A stretch of 64,000 bases of DNA, taken from Massilia polaris. GTDB lineage: Bacteria; Pseudomonadota; Gammaproteobacteria; Burkholderiales; Burkholderiaceae_D. A model generated the notes under the pieces. It was not told where the DNA came from and did not search any database. It saw only the letters and a list, made by a program, of their open reading frames with translations. Below, piece by piece: positions 32,230 through 40,611 of this stretch. The stretch covers positions 1 through 64,000 of the forward strand of contig NZ_JABBGG010000010.1 in the NCBI RefSeq assembly GCF_012927275.1. Direction: 5' to 3'. Positions within the stretch are counted from its first letter, which is position 1. Each line of letters opens with the position of its first letter. A program made the translations under genes and the position numbers.

Positions 32230-35076
32230 TTGTTGAACATGTTTGCATTGGACCGGGACCTCCTGCCATGGGAGGCCGAGCTGCCATCCCTGCGCGGGAC
32301 TGCGCGGGTACACCTCGCCGTCCGGCTGGCGTGGCACCTGCGCCAGCGCGACCCGCAACGCGCCGCCGCGCTGGCGGCCGAAGCGGCGTCCGTGCTCGAC
32401 ATGCTGCCCGACGGCGCCCGCCGCAATGCACAGGCGCGCTTCATGCTGGTCGAAGGGGAAGCCTGCTGGCTGTCCGGCCAGCTCGACGCGGCGCGCGCGC
32501 TTGCCGACCAGGCCCTCGTGGTCTTTGACGCCCTCGATGACGCGGCTGGCCGCGCCGACGCGCGCTGGCTGGGCGCCTGGATCGAATCCGACCGCGGTAA
32601 TTCCGACGCCTGCGACGCCGAACTGGCCGCCGGTGCGGTCGACGCCCGCGCGGCCGGCGACAAGCTGCGCACCGACGTGTTCGACGCGGCGGCGGCCCTG
32701 TTCGCCGTGTTCTGCGACCTGCGCCAGGCCATGGCGCGCTGGGGAACGCGCTTCGATCCCGACGCCGCCGACCTGCACCCGGCGGCCAGCGGATGGATCA
32801 GCGACTTCCGCGGCATCGCCGCCTTCCACGCCAGCGACTACGGGCGCGCGGTCAGCCTGCTGACCCGGTCCTACCAGGCGGCCATGGAAACCGGCCAGCT
32901 GCGCCGCGCCACCAGCATCGCCACCAACATCGGCAATGCCTTCACCGGCCTGAACGCCCACCACGCCGCGCTCGAATGGATGCAGCGCGGGCTCGACCTC
33001 GCGCGCCCGACCGGCTGGCCGATGTGCATCGGCCTGGGCCTGATGCAAAGCGCCGAAACGCTGCGCCAGCTCGGCCAGCGCGATGCCGCGGCCAAGCTGC
33101 TGTCCGAGGCGCTCGCAGCCTTCGCGCCCCTGCCCAACTCGCGCGCTTACGCGATCACGCTCGAATACCAGGGCGACCTGGCGCTCGACGCGGGCGACAA
33201 CGAACGCGCGCTGGAGAGCTTCCGCCTGCTGGAAGCGCGCGGCGACGCGCTTGGCCAGGCCGATTTCCGCAGCGGCGCGCGGCGCGGGCAGGCGCACGCG
33301 CTGTCGCACCTGAACCGTCCGCAGGAAGCGCTGGCGGTAGCGCAGGCGGCGCTGGCGCTGGCGCGCGAATACGGCGACGCCAGCAACCAGATCTCCGCGC
33401 TTCGGGTACTGGCCGCAATCCATACGCGCCATTCCCTGCCTGCGCCGGAAGCGGCGGCCGCGCCGAGCCCGGCGCTGCACTACCTGCAACAGGCGCTCGA
33501 CGTCGCCGCGGCCATCGCAGGCTATGCGGTTCCCGGCGAACTGCTCGACGCGGTCGCGCGTGAATACGCCGGCATCGGCGACTACGCGCAAGCGTACGCG
33601 GTGGCGCTGCAGGCCAGCGCGGCGCGCGACCAGACCCACAGCCAGGAAGCGACCAACCGCGCCATCGCGATGCAGGTGCAGTACCAGACCGAACGCGCCG
33701 AGACCGAGGGCGAGCACCATCGCGAACTGGCCGCAGCCGAAGCGCAGCGCGCCGAAGTCCTGCTGCAGACCAGCGCGACGCTGGAGCATCTCTCCGCCAT
33801 CGGTCAGGAAATCACCACCCACCTCGACGCCGCGGCCGTGTTCCGCGCACTCGACCGCCACGTCCACGGGCTGCTCGACGCGACCCATTTCTCGATCTTC
33901 ATGATCGCGCCGGACGGCCGCTCGCTGCGCTGCGCGTTCGGCATCGAAGCCGGCCAGCCGCTGCCGGCGACCCAGCTCGAACTGTCGGACACGCACGCCA
34001 ATTCGGTGCGCTGCGTGCGCGAGCGGCGCGAAATCCTGGTTGAAATCGACGCCGAGGACAGCACCCCGAACCTGATTCCGGGCACCTTGGAAACCCTCAG
34101 CCTGCTGTTCGCGCCGCTGCTGATCGGCGAGCGCGTGCTCGGCGTGATGACGGTGCAGTCGCTGGCGCCGCGCGCCTATGGCGAGCGTGAACGGCTGATT
34201 TTCCGAACCTTGTGCGCCTACGGCGCCATCGCCCTCGACAACGCGGATGCGTACCGCCAGGTCGCGGCGACGCTCAAGGCGCTGCGCACCACGCAGGCGC
34301 AGCTGGTTGAAAAGAACCTGGAACTCGAGGAAGCGTACAAGGCGCTGGAAGACGTCAGCCTGACCGACCAGCTGACTGGCCTGCGCAACCGCCGCTTCTT
34401 CCTGCAGCATGTGGATGCCGACGTTGGCCTCAGCATGCGCAGCTACGACGAAACCAGGCGTCCGAGCGCGGTCGAGCGCGACTCGCCGCCGCGCGACCTG
34501 GTGTTCTTCATGGTCGACATCGACCATTTCAAGGAAGTGAACGACCAGCACGGCCACGCCAGCGGCGACGCGGTGCTGGTGCAGATGCAGGAGCGCCTGC
34601 GCGAAGTGTTCCGCGAGTCGGACTATGTGATCCGCTGGGGCGGCGAGGAATTCCTGGTGCTGGCGCGCGCGACCTACCGCGACGATGCCAACCTGGTGGC
34701 CGAGCGTATCCGCAGCGCCGTCGCCAACCGCGATTTCGAACTGGCGGACGGCACCCGCCTGAAGAAAACCTGTTCGATCGGCTTTGCCTGCTTCCCGTTC
34801 ATGCAGTCGCAACCAAGGCTGATGTCATGGTCCGAGGTTGTCGAACTGGCCGACCAGGGCCTGTACCTTGCCAAGCGCTCGGGCCGCAACGCATGGGCGG
34901 CGATCTACAGCACGCCGGAGACCAGGCCCGACGGCTTGTTCCAGCGACTGATCCACCATTTCGACGAGGTCCTGGCCGATGGCGAAGTCAAGCTGGTGAC
35001 CAATCTGGTAAGCCCGCTGGTGAGCGCCGGGCCGAAGAAGCGCCGGCTGGTCATGCAGTCGGAACTCAAGGCGTAG
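32230..35076 (+). CDS. TPR-GAF-GGDEF diguanylate cyclase
   Basis: A 948-residue cytosolic diguanylate cyclase that should make the second messenger c-di-GMP. The N-terminal half (about 20-470) is alpha-helical with TPR-like repeats, followed by a coiled coil (about 475-525), a GAF domain (about 525-680) and a GGDEF domain (about 705-890). The active site reads GGEEF at about residue 804, and RESD five residues before it is an intact RxxD inhibitory site. A TTG start is chosen because AAGGA sits six bases before it, while the first ATG (32239) is too far away. The 3' end overlaps the convergent PaiB gene by 11 bases. Confidence 0.9.
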   Translation: MLNMFALDRDLLPWEAELPSLRGTARVHLAVRLAWHLRQRDPQRAAALAAEAASVLDMLPDGARRNAQARFMLVEGEACWLSGQLDAARALADQALVVFDALDDAAGRADARWLGAWIESDRGNSDACDAELAAGAVDARAAGDKLRTDVFDAAAALFAVFCDLRQAMARWGTRFDPDAADLHPAASGWISDFRGIAAFHASDYGRAVSLLTRSYQAAMETGQLRRATSIATNIGNAFTGLNAHHAALEWMQRGLDLARPTGWPMCIGLGLMQSAETLRQLGQRDAAAKLLSEALAAFAPLPNSRAYAITLEYQGDLALDAGDNERALESFRLLEARGDALGQADFRSGARRGQAHALSHLNRPQEALAVAQAALALAREYGDASNQISALRVLAAIHTRHSLPAPEAAAAPSPALHYLQQALDVAAAIAGYAVPGELLDAVAREYAGIGDYAQAYAVALQASAARDQTHSQEATNRAIAMQVQYQTERAETEGEHHRELAAAEAQRAEVLLQTSATLEHLSAIGQEITTHLDAAAVFRALDRHVHGLLDATHFSIFMIAPDGRSLRCAFGIEAGQPLPATQLELSDTHANSVRCVRERREILVEIDAEDSTPNLIPGTLETLSLLFAPLLIGERVLGVMTVQSLAPRAYGERERLIFRTLCAYGAIALDNADAYRQVAATLKALRTTQAQLVEKNLELEEAYKALEDVSLTDQLTGLRNRRFFLQHVDADVGLSMRSYDETRRPSAVERDSPPRDLVFFMVDIDHFKEVNDQHGHASGDAVLVQMQERLREVFRESDYVIRWGGEEFLVLARATYRDDANLVAERIRSAVANRDFELADGTRLKKTCSIGFACFPFMQSQPRLMSWSEVVELADQGLYLAKRSGRNAWAAIYSTPETRPDGLFQRLIHHFDEVLADGEVKLVTNLVSPLVSAGPKKRRLVMQSELKA

Positions 35077-35614
35077 GGCGCGGCGGCTTTATCTTCCACT
35101 TGCCTTCCATGCGGTCGATGCGGATCTCGATGCCGACGATGGCCGCCATCAGTTTGGCGAGGTAGTCCGGCGGCGCGTCGCTGACCGCCCACGGCGCGCT
35201 TTGCCCGGCCTCATGGCGTCCGGTGAGGCGCGCCAGCAGCGCCGCCAGCCACTCCGGATCGTCCACTGCCCGCAAGCTGCCATGCGCGTGCACCACGGCA
35301 TAGTCCCACGTCGGCACGACCCTGCCGGTCAGCGCCTTCTCTTCAAACTCCGACGGCGACACATACCTGGAGTCGCCCTGGAACACTGCCATTACCTGCA
35401 TCCCATCGCGCCGCCACAAGGGATTGGCGCGCGCGACGTGGGCGCGCAGGATGCCGAACGGCGCCTCAGTGGCCGGCGCCGACACCTCGAAGGGAATGTG
35501 GTCGGCCGACAGTCCATCCGCGCCGTGCGTCACCACCAGGCCCAAAGGATGGCTGGCGATCAGCCCATGCAGCACGTCAGTGCGCGCCTCTCCATATTTC
35601 GCAGGGATGTACAT
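35066..35614 (-). CDS. PaiB-like FMN-binding protein
   Basis: A 182-residue protein of the PaiB family (FMN-binding negative regulators, first described in Bacillus). It opens with the typical MYIPAKYGE and has HPLGLVVTHGADGLSADHIPF, LRAHVARANPLWR, VSPSEFEEKALTGRVVPTWDYAVVHAHG and a late IEIRIDRMEGKWK. It ends about 20 residues earlier than B. subtilis PaiB: after GKWK the sequence runs KPPRPTP and stops, and this end overlaps the convergent cyclase gene by 11 bases. The stop of the OsmC gene lies two bases before its ATG, so the two form an operon divergent from a MocR regulator. Confidence 0.85.
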   Translation of the reverse strand: MYIPAKYGEARTDVLHGLIASHPLGLVVTHGADGLSADHIPFEVSAPATEAPFGILRAHVARANPLWRRDGMQVMAVFQGDSRYVSPSEFEEKALTGRVVPTWDYAVVHAHGSLRAVDDPEWLAALLARLTGRHEAGQSAPWAVSDAPPDYLAKLMAAIVGIEIRIDRMEGKWKIKPPRPTP

Positions 35615-35616
35615 CG

Positions 35617-36078
35617 TCAGTGCGGCGCTTCAACCACGACATCGGCCTTGATCGAATTGGCGATGTAGCACTTCGCATGGGCGGCATGGTGGATTGCCGC
35701 GAGTTCGGCTGCGGTGGGCGGCGTCAGCGCAAACGTGATGACCGGGCGCAGCGCGATTTTGGTCATCGAGATATTTCCTTCCTCGTTCTTTTCCATGTAG
35801 CCGAGCGCGTGATCGCGGTAGTCGTCGACCACGAAGCCGCGCTGCGCGGCGATCGACAGGAAGAACAGCATGTGGCAGCTCGACGCCGCAGCCACCAGTG
35901 CTTCTTCCGGGTCGATCGCGGCGGGGTCCGACATTGGCGCCGGAACCGACAGGGGCGACGACGATGCCGGCACGCGCAGGCCGCCATCGAAAATCCACTC
36001 GTGCGCGCGGCTGTAGCGCTGGTCCGCGAACGATTGCGCGCCGCGCTGCCAGGCCAGTCTTGCCTCGAACTGCTTCAT
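35617..36078 (-). CDS. OsmC/Ohr-family peroxidase-like protein
   Basis: A 153-residue protein of the OsmC family, thiol-dependent peroxidases for organic hydroperoxides. The two reactive cysteines are in place: C68 in AAASSCHM and C137 in HAKCYIANSIKADV. AGGAG precedes the ATG by a suitable distance. It is first in a two-gene unit with the PaiB-like gene, and the unit faces away from a MocR-type regulator across a 109-base gap. The pairing suggests shared control by that regulator. Confidence 0.88.
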   Translation of the reverse strand: MKQFEARLAWQRGAQSFADQRYSRAHEWIFDGGLRVPASSSPLSVPAPMSDPAAIDPEEALVAAASSCHMLFFLSIAAQRGFVVDDYRDHALGYMEKNEEGNISMTKIALRPVITFALTPPTAAELAAIHHAAHAKCYIANSIKADVVVEAPH

Positions 36079-36142
36079 GCTTCACTCCTGCATTTATTGG
36101 AAAATTAAGTCATCGTAGCGTTTAACTTGGCTTTCTTGAATG

Positions 36143-36172
36143 ACCAATAACGTCTAAAATCGGAATACCAAT
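36143..36172. promoter_or_regulatory. Direct repeat ACCAAT x2, candidate MocR operator
   Basis: ACCAAT occurs at 36143-36148 and again at 36167-36172, 24 bases apart, in the gap between the MocR gene and the osmC/paiB unit; an inverted TTGG lies at 36127-36130. MocR regulators often bind direct repeats in such divergent gaps. Binding here is inference. Confidence 0.35.
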
Positions 36173-36187
36173 CCCTCCATACCCAGC

Positions 36188-37666
36188 ATGCACATTTCGG
36201 ACATCCTCGCGGCCATGCCGCTCGACCGCGCTTGCGCGGAACCGCTGTTCCGCCAGCTGTACGGACAGGTCAGGGACGCCATCCTGCGCGGCACGCTGCG
36301 TCCCGGCATGCAGCTTCCGCCCACGCGCGAGTTCTGCCGCCTGCTCGGCGTGTCGCGCCAGACTGTACTTAACGCCTACGACCAGCTGATGGCGGAGGGC
36401 TACCTGAGCGGCAGCGTGGGGAAGGGCACCTTCGTCAGCGCGCACCTGCCGGTCGCGGTGCGCGACAACGCGCCCGCAAGCGAAGGCCTGCTGCGGCCCT
36501 TGTCGGCGCGCGGCGAGGAGTACGCCGGCGCGATGGCCTACGTGCGCTACCACGAGGGCAAGCTGCGCGCTTTCCGCGCCAGCATGCCCGGCGTCGACCT
36601 GTTCCGCTTCGATACCTGGAGCCGCCTCGAAGCACGCCGCTGGCGCCGGCCCGACTACCACCTCGGTTATAGCGACCCGGCCGGCTACCTGCCGCTGCGC
36701 GAGCTGCTGTGCGTGTACCTGCGCGCCTCGCGCGGCGTCAACTGCACGCCCGACCAAATCGTGATCACGTCGGGCTCGCAGCAAGCCCTGTTCCTGCTGT
36801 CGCAGCTGCTGCTGGCGCCCGGCGACGGCGTCTGGATCGAGTCGCCGGGCTACCAGGGGGCGAGCGCGCCCCTGTTTGCCGCGTCGGCAAAGGTGTGCAC
36901 TGTCCCGGTGGACGCGGAAGGCATGGATGTCGACTACGCCGCGCGCCGCTACCCGGATGCAAAGATGGTGCTGGCGACACCGTCGCACCAGCTTCCGCTG
37001 GGCGTGACCATGAGCTTGCAGCGGCGCCTTGCGCTGCTGCGCTGGGCCGCGGCGAACAAGGCGTGGATCGTCGAGGACGACTACGACAGCGAATACCGCT
37101 ACACCGGCCCGCCGCTCGCGTCGCTGCAAAGCCTGGACCGCGCCGGCTGCACGATCTATGTCGGCACGCTGTCGAAGGTGCTGTTTCCCGGACTGCGCCT
37201 AGGCTACGTGGTGGCGCCGCCCGCGCTGGTCGAACCGCTGGTGCGCGCCAAGGCCGTCGTCGACCGCCACAGCCCGATCATTCCGCAGATGGTCATGGCC
37301 GACTTCATGGCGGGCGGCCATTTCGGACGCCACATCAAGCGCACGCGCGACGCGTACGCCGAGCGGCGCGAAGCGCTGCTGTCGGCGATTGGCAGCGAAC
37401 TCGATGACGAACTCGTTTGCGGCCCGTCCGACGCGGGCCTCGACCTGTGCGTCCAGTTCCGCCAGCCGCGCGACGAAGCCGCAGTCGTGCGCGAAGCGCT
37501 CGCGAAGGGCATCGAACTGCGGCCGCTCTCGTACTACGCGAACCGCGCGGCCACGCCGGAATGCGCGGTCGGGCCCGGGCTGCTGCTGGGTTTTGCAGCG
37601 ATACCGCCGGCCGAAATCCGGCACGGCGTCGATGTGCTGGCCTCGGTGCTGCGGCGCACGCGATGA
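36188..37666 (+). CDS. MocR/PdxR-family regulator (GntR HTH plus aminotransferase-like domain)
   Basis: A 492-residue regulator with a winged helix-turn-helix of the GntR type at the N-terminus (about 15-85; LPPTREFCRLLGVSRQTVLNAYDQL) joined to a fold type I aminotransferase-like domain (about 110-490). The PLP-binding lysine is K330 in GTLSKVLFPGLRLGY, and DDYDSEYR (about 298) is present, so the domain should bind PLP and sense an amine or vitamin B6 form. It is divergent from osmC/paiB and its 3' end lies just before tag. Likely target is the divergent unit and itself. Confidence 0.9.
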   Translation: MHISDILAAMPLDRACAEPLFRQLYGQVRDAILRGTLRPGMQLPPTREFCRLLGVSRQTVLNAYDQLMAEGYLSGSVGKGTFVSAHLPVAVRDNAPASEGLLRPLSARGEEYAGAMAYVRYHEGKLRAFRASMPGVDLFRFDTWSRLEARRWRRPDYHLGYSDPAGYLPLRELLCVYLRASRGVNCTPDQIVITSGSQQALFLLSQLLLAPGDGVWIESPGYQGASAPLFAASAKVCTVPVDAEGMDVDYAARRYPDAKMVLATPSHQLPLGVTMSLQRRLALLRWAAANKAWIVEDDYDSEYRYTGPPLASLQSLDRAGCTIYVGTLSKVLFPGLRLGYVVAPPALVEPLVRAKAVVDRHSPIIPQMVMADFMAGGHFGRHIKRTRDAYAERREALLSAIGSELDDELVCGPSDAGLDLCVQFRQPRDEAAVVREALAKGIELRPLSYYANRAATPECAVGPGLLLGFAAIPPAEIRHGVDVLASVLRRTR

Positions 37667-37680
37667 TTTATACTTCACCC

Positions 37681-38241
37681 ATGACTCCGATCCGCTGCAC
37701 CTGGGCCAATATGGCCAACCCCCGCTACGTTCAATATCACGACGAGGAGTGGGGCGTGCCCTGCCACGACGAGAACCGGCTGTTCGAAATGCTCAACCTG
37801 GAAGGCGCGCAGGCGGGCCTGAGCTGGGAGACCATCCTGAACAAGCGCGAGAACTACCGGCTCGCCTTCGATGGATGGGACGCCGAAAAAATCGCGCGCT
37901 ACGGCGACGACAAGGTGGCCGAACTGCTGTCGAACGCCGGCATCGTGCGCAACCGCCTTAAGGTGGCCGCGGCCATCACCAACGCGCAGGCTTACCTGCG
38001 ACTGCGCGGCGAAGGCAGTTCGCTCGACCAGCACCTGTGGGACTTCGTCGGCGGACAAGCGATCGTCAATTGCTTCCCGAATGGAGAGCGTCCGGCGAAG
38101 ACAGAACTGTCGGACCGCATCTCCAAAGACCTGGCCAGGCGCGGCTTCAAATTCGTCGGCTCGACCATCATCTACGCCTACATGCAGGGCATCGGCATGG
38201 TCAACGACCACGACATGGCGTGCTTCTGCCGCACGGGGTGA
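37681..38241 (+). CDS. tag: DNA-3-methyladenine glycosylase I
   Basis: Tag removes 3-methyladenine from alkylated DNA, the first step of base excision repair. The 186-residue protein has the expected length and the full zinc site: C6 (in RCTW), H20 (in QYHDEEWG), H177 and C181 (in NDHDMACFC), matching the E. coli ligands. The LEGAQAGLSW block with E41 and the KRENYR segment are intact. The ATG at 37681 gives the standard start; another in-frame ATG (37663) overlaps the MocR stop codon (ATGA) and would add six residues. It is followed by mnmC. Confidence 0.93.
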   Translation: MTPIRCTWANMANPRYVQYHDEEWGVPCHDENRLFEMLNLEGAQAGLSWETILNKRENYRLAFDGWDAEKIARYGDDKVAELLSNAGIVRNRLKVAAAITNAQAYLRLRGEGSSLDQHLWDFVGGQAIVNCFPNGERPAKTELSDRISKDLARRGFKFVGSTIIYAYMQGIGMVNDHDMACFCRTG

Positions 38242-38246
38242 CAGGC

Positions 38247-39911
38247 GTGAACCTGGCGCCGCACTGGCGCGGGCGGGAGCGCTTCGTCATCCTCGATTCC
38301 GCGTGGGATAACGGTGAACGTTATCGCGCGATACTGGCCGCCTGGCGCGCCGACGAACAGCGGCCGCGCCGCCTGCATTACATCGCCATTGCCGACCCGG
38401 CATTGCCGGGCTTCCGGCGCATTCCCCAACCGGACGACCTCGTTACGCTCGACCTCCTGCACGCCGCGCCCGAACAGGCACTCGCGCAGCTCGATGCGCG
38501 CCCCGACGCGATTGTCCTGCATCGGCACGGCGCGGCCATGGTCCGTCCGTTGGCGAAGCTTGCAACGCCAGGCACGTTACTGTTTGCCGACGGTCTCAGC
38601 GAGGAGCAGGGCGAAGCGCTGGCGAAAGCCGGCTTTGTCCCGCGCGCCGGTGGCCCATCCATTTTCGCGAGCCGCAAGCCCTTCGCCCCGCGTTCGTCGC
38701 CTGGCGAGCGGCGCGCGATCGTCGTCGGCGCCGGCCTTGCGGGCAGCGCCGCCTGCGAGCGTTTATGCGCGCGCGGCTGGCAGGTGACATTGGTGGAACG
38801 CCACGCGCAGCCAGCGATGGAGGCATCGGGCAACCTGGCGGGCATCTTCATGCCGCTGCTGTCCAAGGACGACAATATCCCGACACGCCTGACGCGCGCC
38901 GCCTTCCTGTTCGCGCTGGACTACTGGGAAAAGCTGGGCGGTATCGGCCGCGCCATCGACGGCGACCAGTGCGGCGTGATGCAGCTGGCGCGCGACGCAG
39001 GGCACGCACAGGTACAACGCGGCATCGCGCAGCTGTGGGGCTATCCCGCCGAATTCGCGCGGTGGCTCGAAGCTGGAGAAGCAAGCAGCATGCTCGGCTC
39101 TCCGGCGCCAGACGGCGCATGGCTGTTCCGGAACGGCGGGTGGGCGCGTCCGGGCAGCGTTTGCGCGGCGATGCTGGCTGCCTGTGGCGACAGCTTGACC
39201 GCCCTGTTTGGCGCGGGCGGCATCCGGATCGAACGCTGTGACGGCCAGTGGCGGGTCATCGACGCCGCCGGCGCCGTCCTGGCGCAGGCTCCGGTCCTTG
39301 TGCTCGCGAATGGCATCGGGGCCACTGCCGTGAGCGAGGCGTCGGCACTGCCGCTGGCGAGCGTGCGCGGACAGGTTTCCCACCTCGATGAGAGCACCGC
39401 TCCGGCGCTGCCGTTCGTCTTGTGCCGCGAGGCTTACCTGACGCCGGCTTCCCATGGCATCCACAGCGCCGGTGCGACCTACGACCTGAACGACTCCGAC
39501 CCGCAGGTGCGGCAGTCGAGCCATGACGAAAACCTGGCCAAGGTCCGCTCGCTGCTGGGCGACGAGAATATCGAGGCGCCCCTGCGCGGCCGCACCGGCT
39601 TCCGCTGCGTTGGCCCGGACCGGCTGCCGCTGGTGGGCGCGCTGGCCGATGCCACGCCGACCGGCCGCGCCGAGCGCCTGCGCGACCTGCCGCGCCATCC
39701 CGGCCTGTATGGACTGCTCGGTTATGCCTCGCGTGGCCTGATCTGGGCGCCGCTGGCGGCGGAACTGCTGGCCGCGCAGCTGGAAGGCGAACCGATACCG
39801 CTCGAACGTTCGCTGGCCGAAGCGCTCGACCCCGCCCGGTTCATGCTCGGCCGCGCGCGGAAACACGATATAGTGGCGTCATCCCCAAGTAGAGACGCCG
39901 CCAATGAATGA
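38247..39911 (+). CDS. mnmC: MnmC-like FAD oxidoreductase with degenerate methyltransferase half
   Basis: MnmC finishes the mnm5s2U34 modification of tRNA: a C-terminal FAD domain oxidises the carboxymethylaminomethyl group and an N-terminal domain methylates. In this 554-residue protein the FAD half (from about 155) is complete: AIVVGAGLAGSAACERL, ASGNLAGIFMPLLSKDDN, SVRGQVSHL and a late YGLLGYASRGL. The N-terminal half is only about 155 residues, against about 240 usually, and lacks the SAM-binding GxGxG: the region that should hold it reads FVILDSAWDNGERY. Methylation is thus probably lost. Start at GTG 38247 has GGGGTGA five bases before it; a GTG at 38238 overlaps the tag stop. Confidence 0.82.
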   Translation: MNLAPHWRGRERFVILDSAWDNGERYRAILAAWRADEQRPRRLHYIAIADPALPGFRRIPQPDDLVTLDLLHAAPEQALAQLDARPDAIVLHRHGAAMVRPLAKLATPGTLLFADGLSEEQGEALAKAGFVPRAGGPSIFASRKPFAPRSSPGERRAIVVGAGLAGSAACERLCARGWQVTLVERHAQPAMEASGNLAGIFMPLLSKDDNIPTRLTRAAFLFALDYWEKLGGIGRAIDGDQCGVMQLARDAGHAQVQRGIAQLWGYPAEFARWLEAGEASSMLGSPAPDGAWLFRNGGWARPGSVCAAMLAACGDSLTALFGAGGIRIERCDGQWRVIDAAGAVLAQAPVLVLANGIGATAVSEASALPLASVRGQVSHLDESTAPALPFVLCREAYLTPASHGIHSAGATYDLNDSDPQVRQSSHDENLAKVRSLLGDENIEAPLRGRTGFRCVGPDRLPLVGALADATPTGRAERLRDLPRHPGLYGLLGYASRGLIWAPLAAELLAAQLEGEPIPLERSLAEALDPARFMLGRARKHDIVASSPSRDAANE

Positions 39912-40611
39912 ATCGCCTGGCTCGAACGAGCTGCCCCTGTTCCTCGCGTCCACCGCGCACGACATGAAAAACTCCGTCAGCGTGCTGGCCGGCACGCTGG
40001 AGAAGCTGCTCGTCGGCGCGTCGCCGGAGACCGAGGCGGCGTACCCGCAGATGGCGCACATGCTGTACCAGACCAAACGCCTGAACGACAACCTGATCCA
40101 GCTGCTGGCGCTGTACAAGCAGGTTGGCAAGCCCGACTATCCGTTCGACCTCCAGCCGCTGCAGGTCGGCGACTTCGTCGAGCAAGTCATCGCCAGCGTG
40201 CGCGTCCTGCTCGATTCGCGCGGCATCACGCTGGAGACGGAATGCGACCCGAACCTTGTCTGGCACTTCGACGAGGACCTCGTCATCGGCGTAGTGGGGC
40301 ACGCCATCAACAATGCGGTCAACTACACGCATGACAAGATTCGCTTCGCGATCGGCGTCGTCGACGAGTGTCTCGAGATCCGCGTCGAGGACAATGGCCG
40401 CGGCTATCCGCAGGCGATGCTGGATGCGGGCGTGTCGGCCATGAGCGGGATTCACTCGGGCGTCAACTTCCTCACCAACAGCACCGGCCTCGGGCTCTAT
40501 TTTTCCAGCGAAGTGGCGAAGATGCACAAGCACCGCCAGCGCAGCGGCGCAATCAGGCTGGAAAACGGCGGCGCCTACGGCGGCGGGTGCTTTGTACTGA
40601 GGCTGCCATGA
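39904..40611 (+). CDS. Small sensor histidine kinase without input domain
   Basis: A 235-residue histidine kinase core. An H-box-like helix (STAHDMKNSVSVLAG, histidine about 19) is followed by a dimerisation helix and a HATPase domain: N box HAINNAVNYTHD (about 137-148), EDNGRGYP and STGLGLYFSSEVAKMH (about 196-211). There is no membrane segment and no PAS, GAF or HAMP domain, so its signal must come from a partner. It overlaps the mnmC end by 8 bases and its stop overlaps the ATG of the next gene (ATGA), a receiver-TPR protein that is almost surely its partner. Confidence 0.82.
   Translation: MNESPGSNELPLFLASTAHDMKNSVSVLAGTLEKLLVGASPETEAAYPQMAHMLYQTKRLNDNLIQLLALYKQVGKPDYPFDLQPLQVGDFVEQVIASVRVLLDSRGITLETECDPNLVWHFDEDLVIGVVGHAINNAVNYTHDKIRFAIGVVDECLEIRVEDNGRGYPQAMLDAGVSAMSGIHSGVNFLTNSTGLGLYFSSEVAKMHKHRQRSGAIRLENGGAYGGGCFVLRLP

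Noticed and set aside
29495-34812. Two very long - strand frames opposite the glycosyltransferase and the diguanylate cyclase
   Set aside because: Both are shadows of strongly coding + strand genes; compositions are Arg/His/Gln-rich without motifs.
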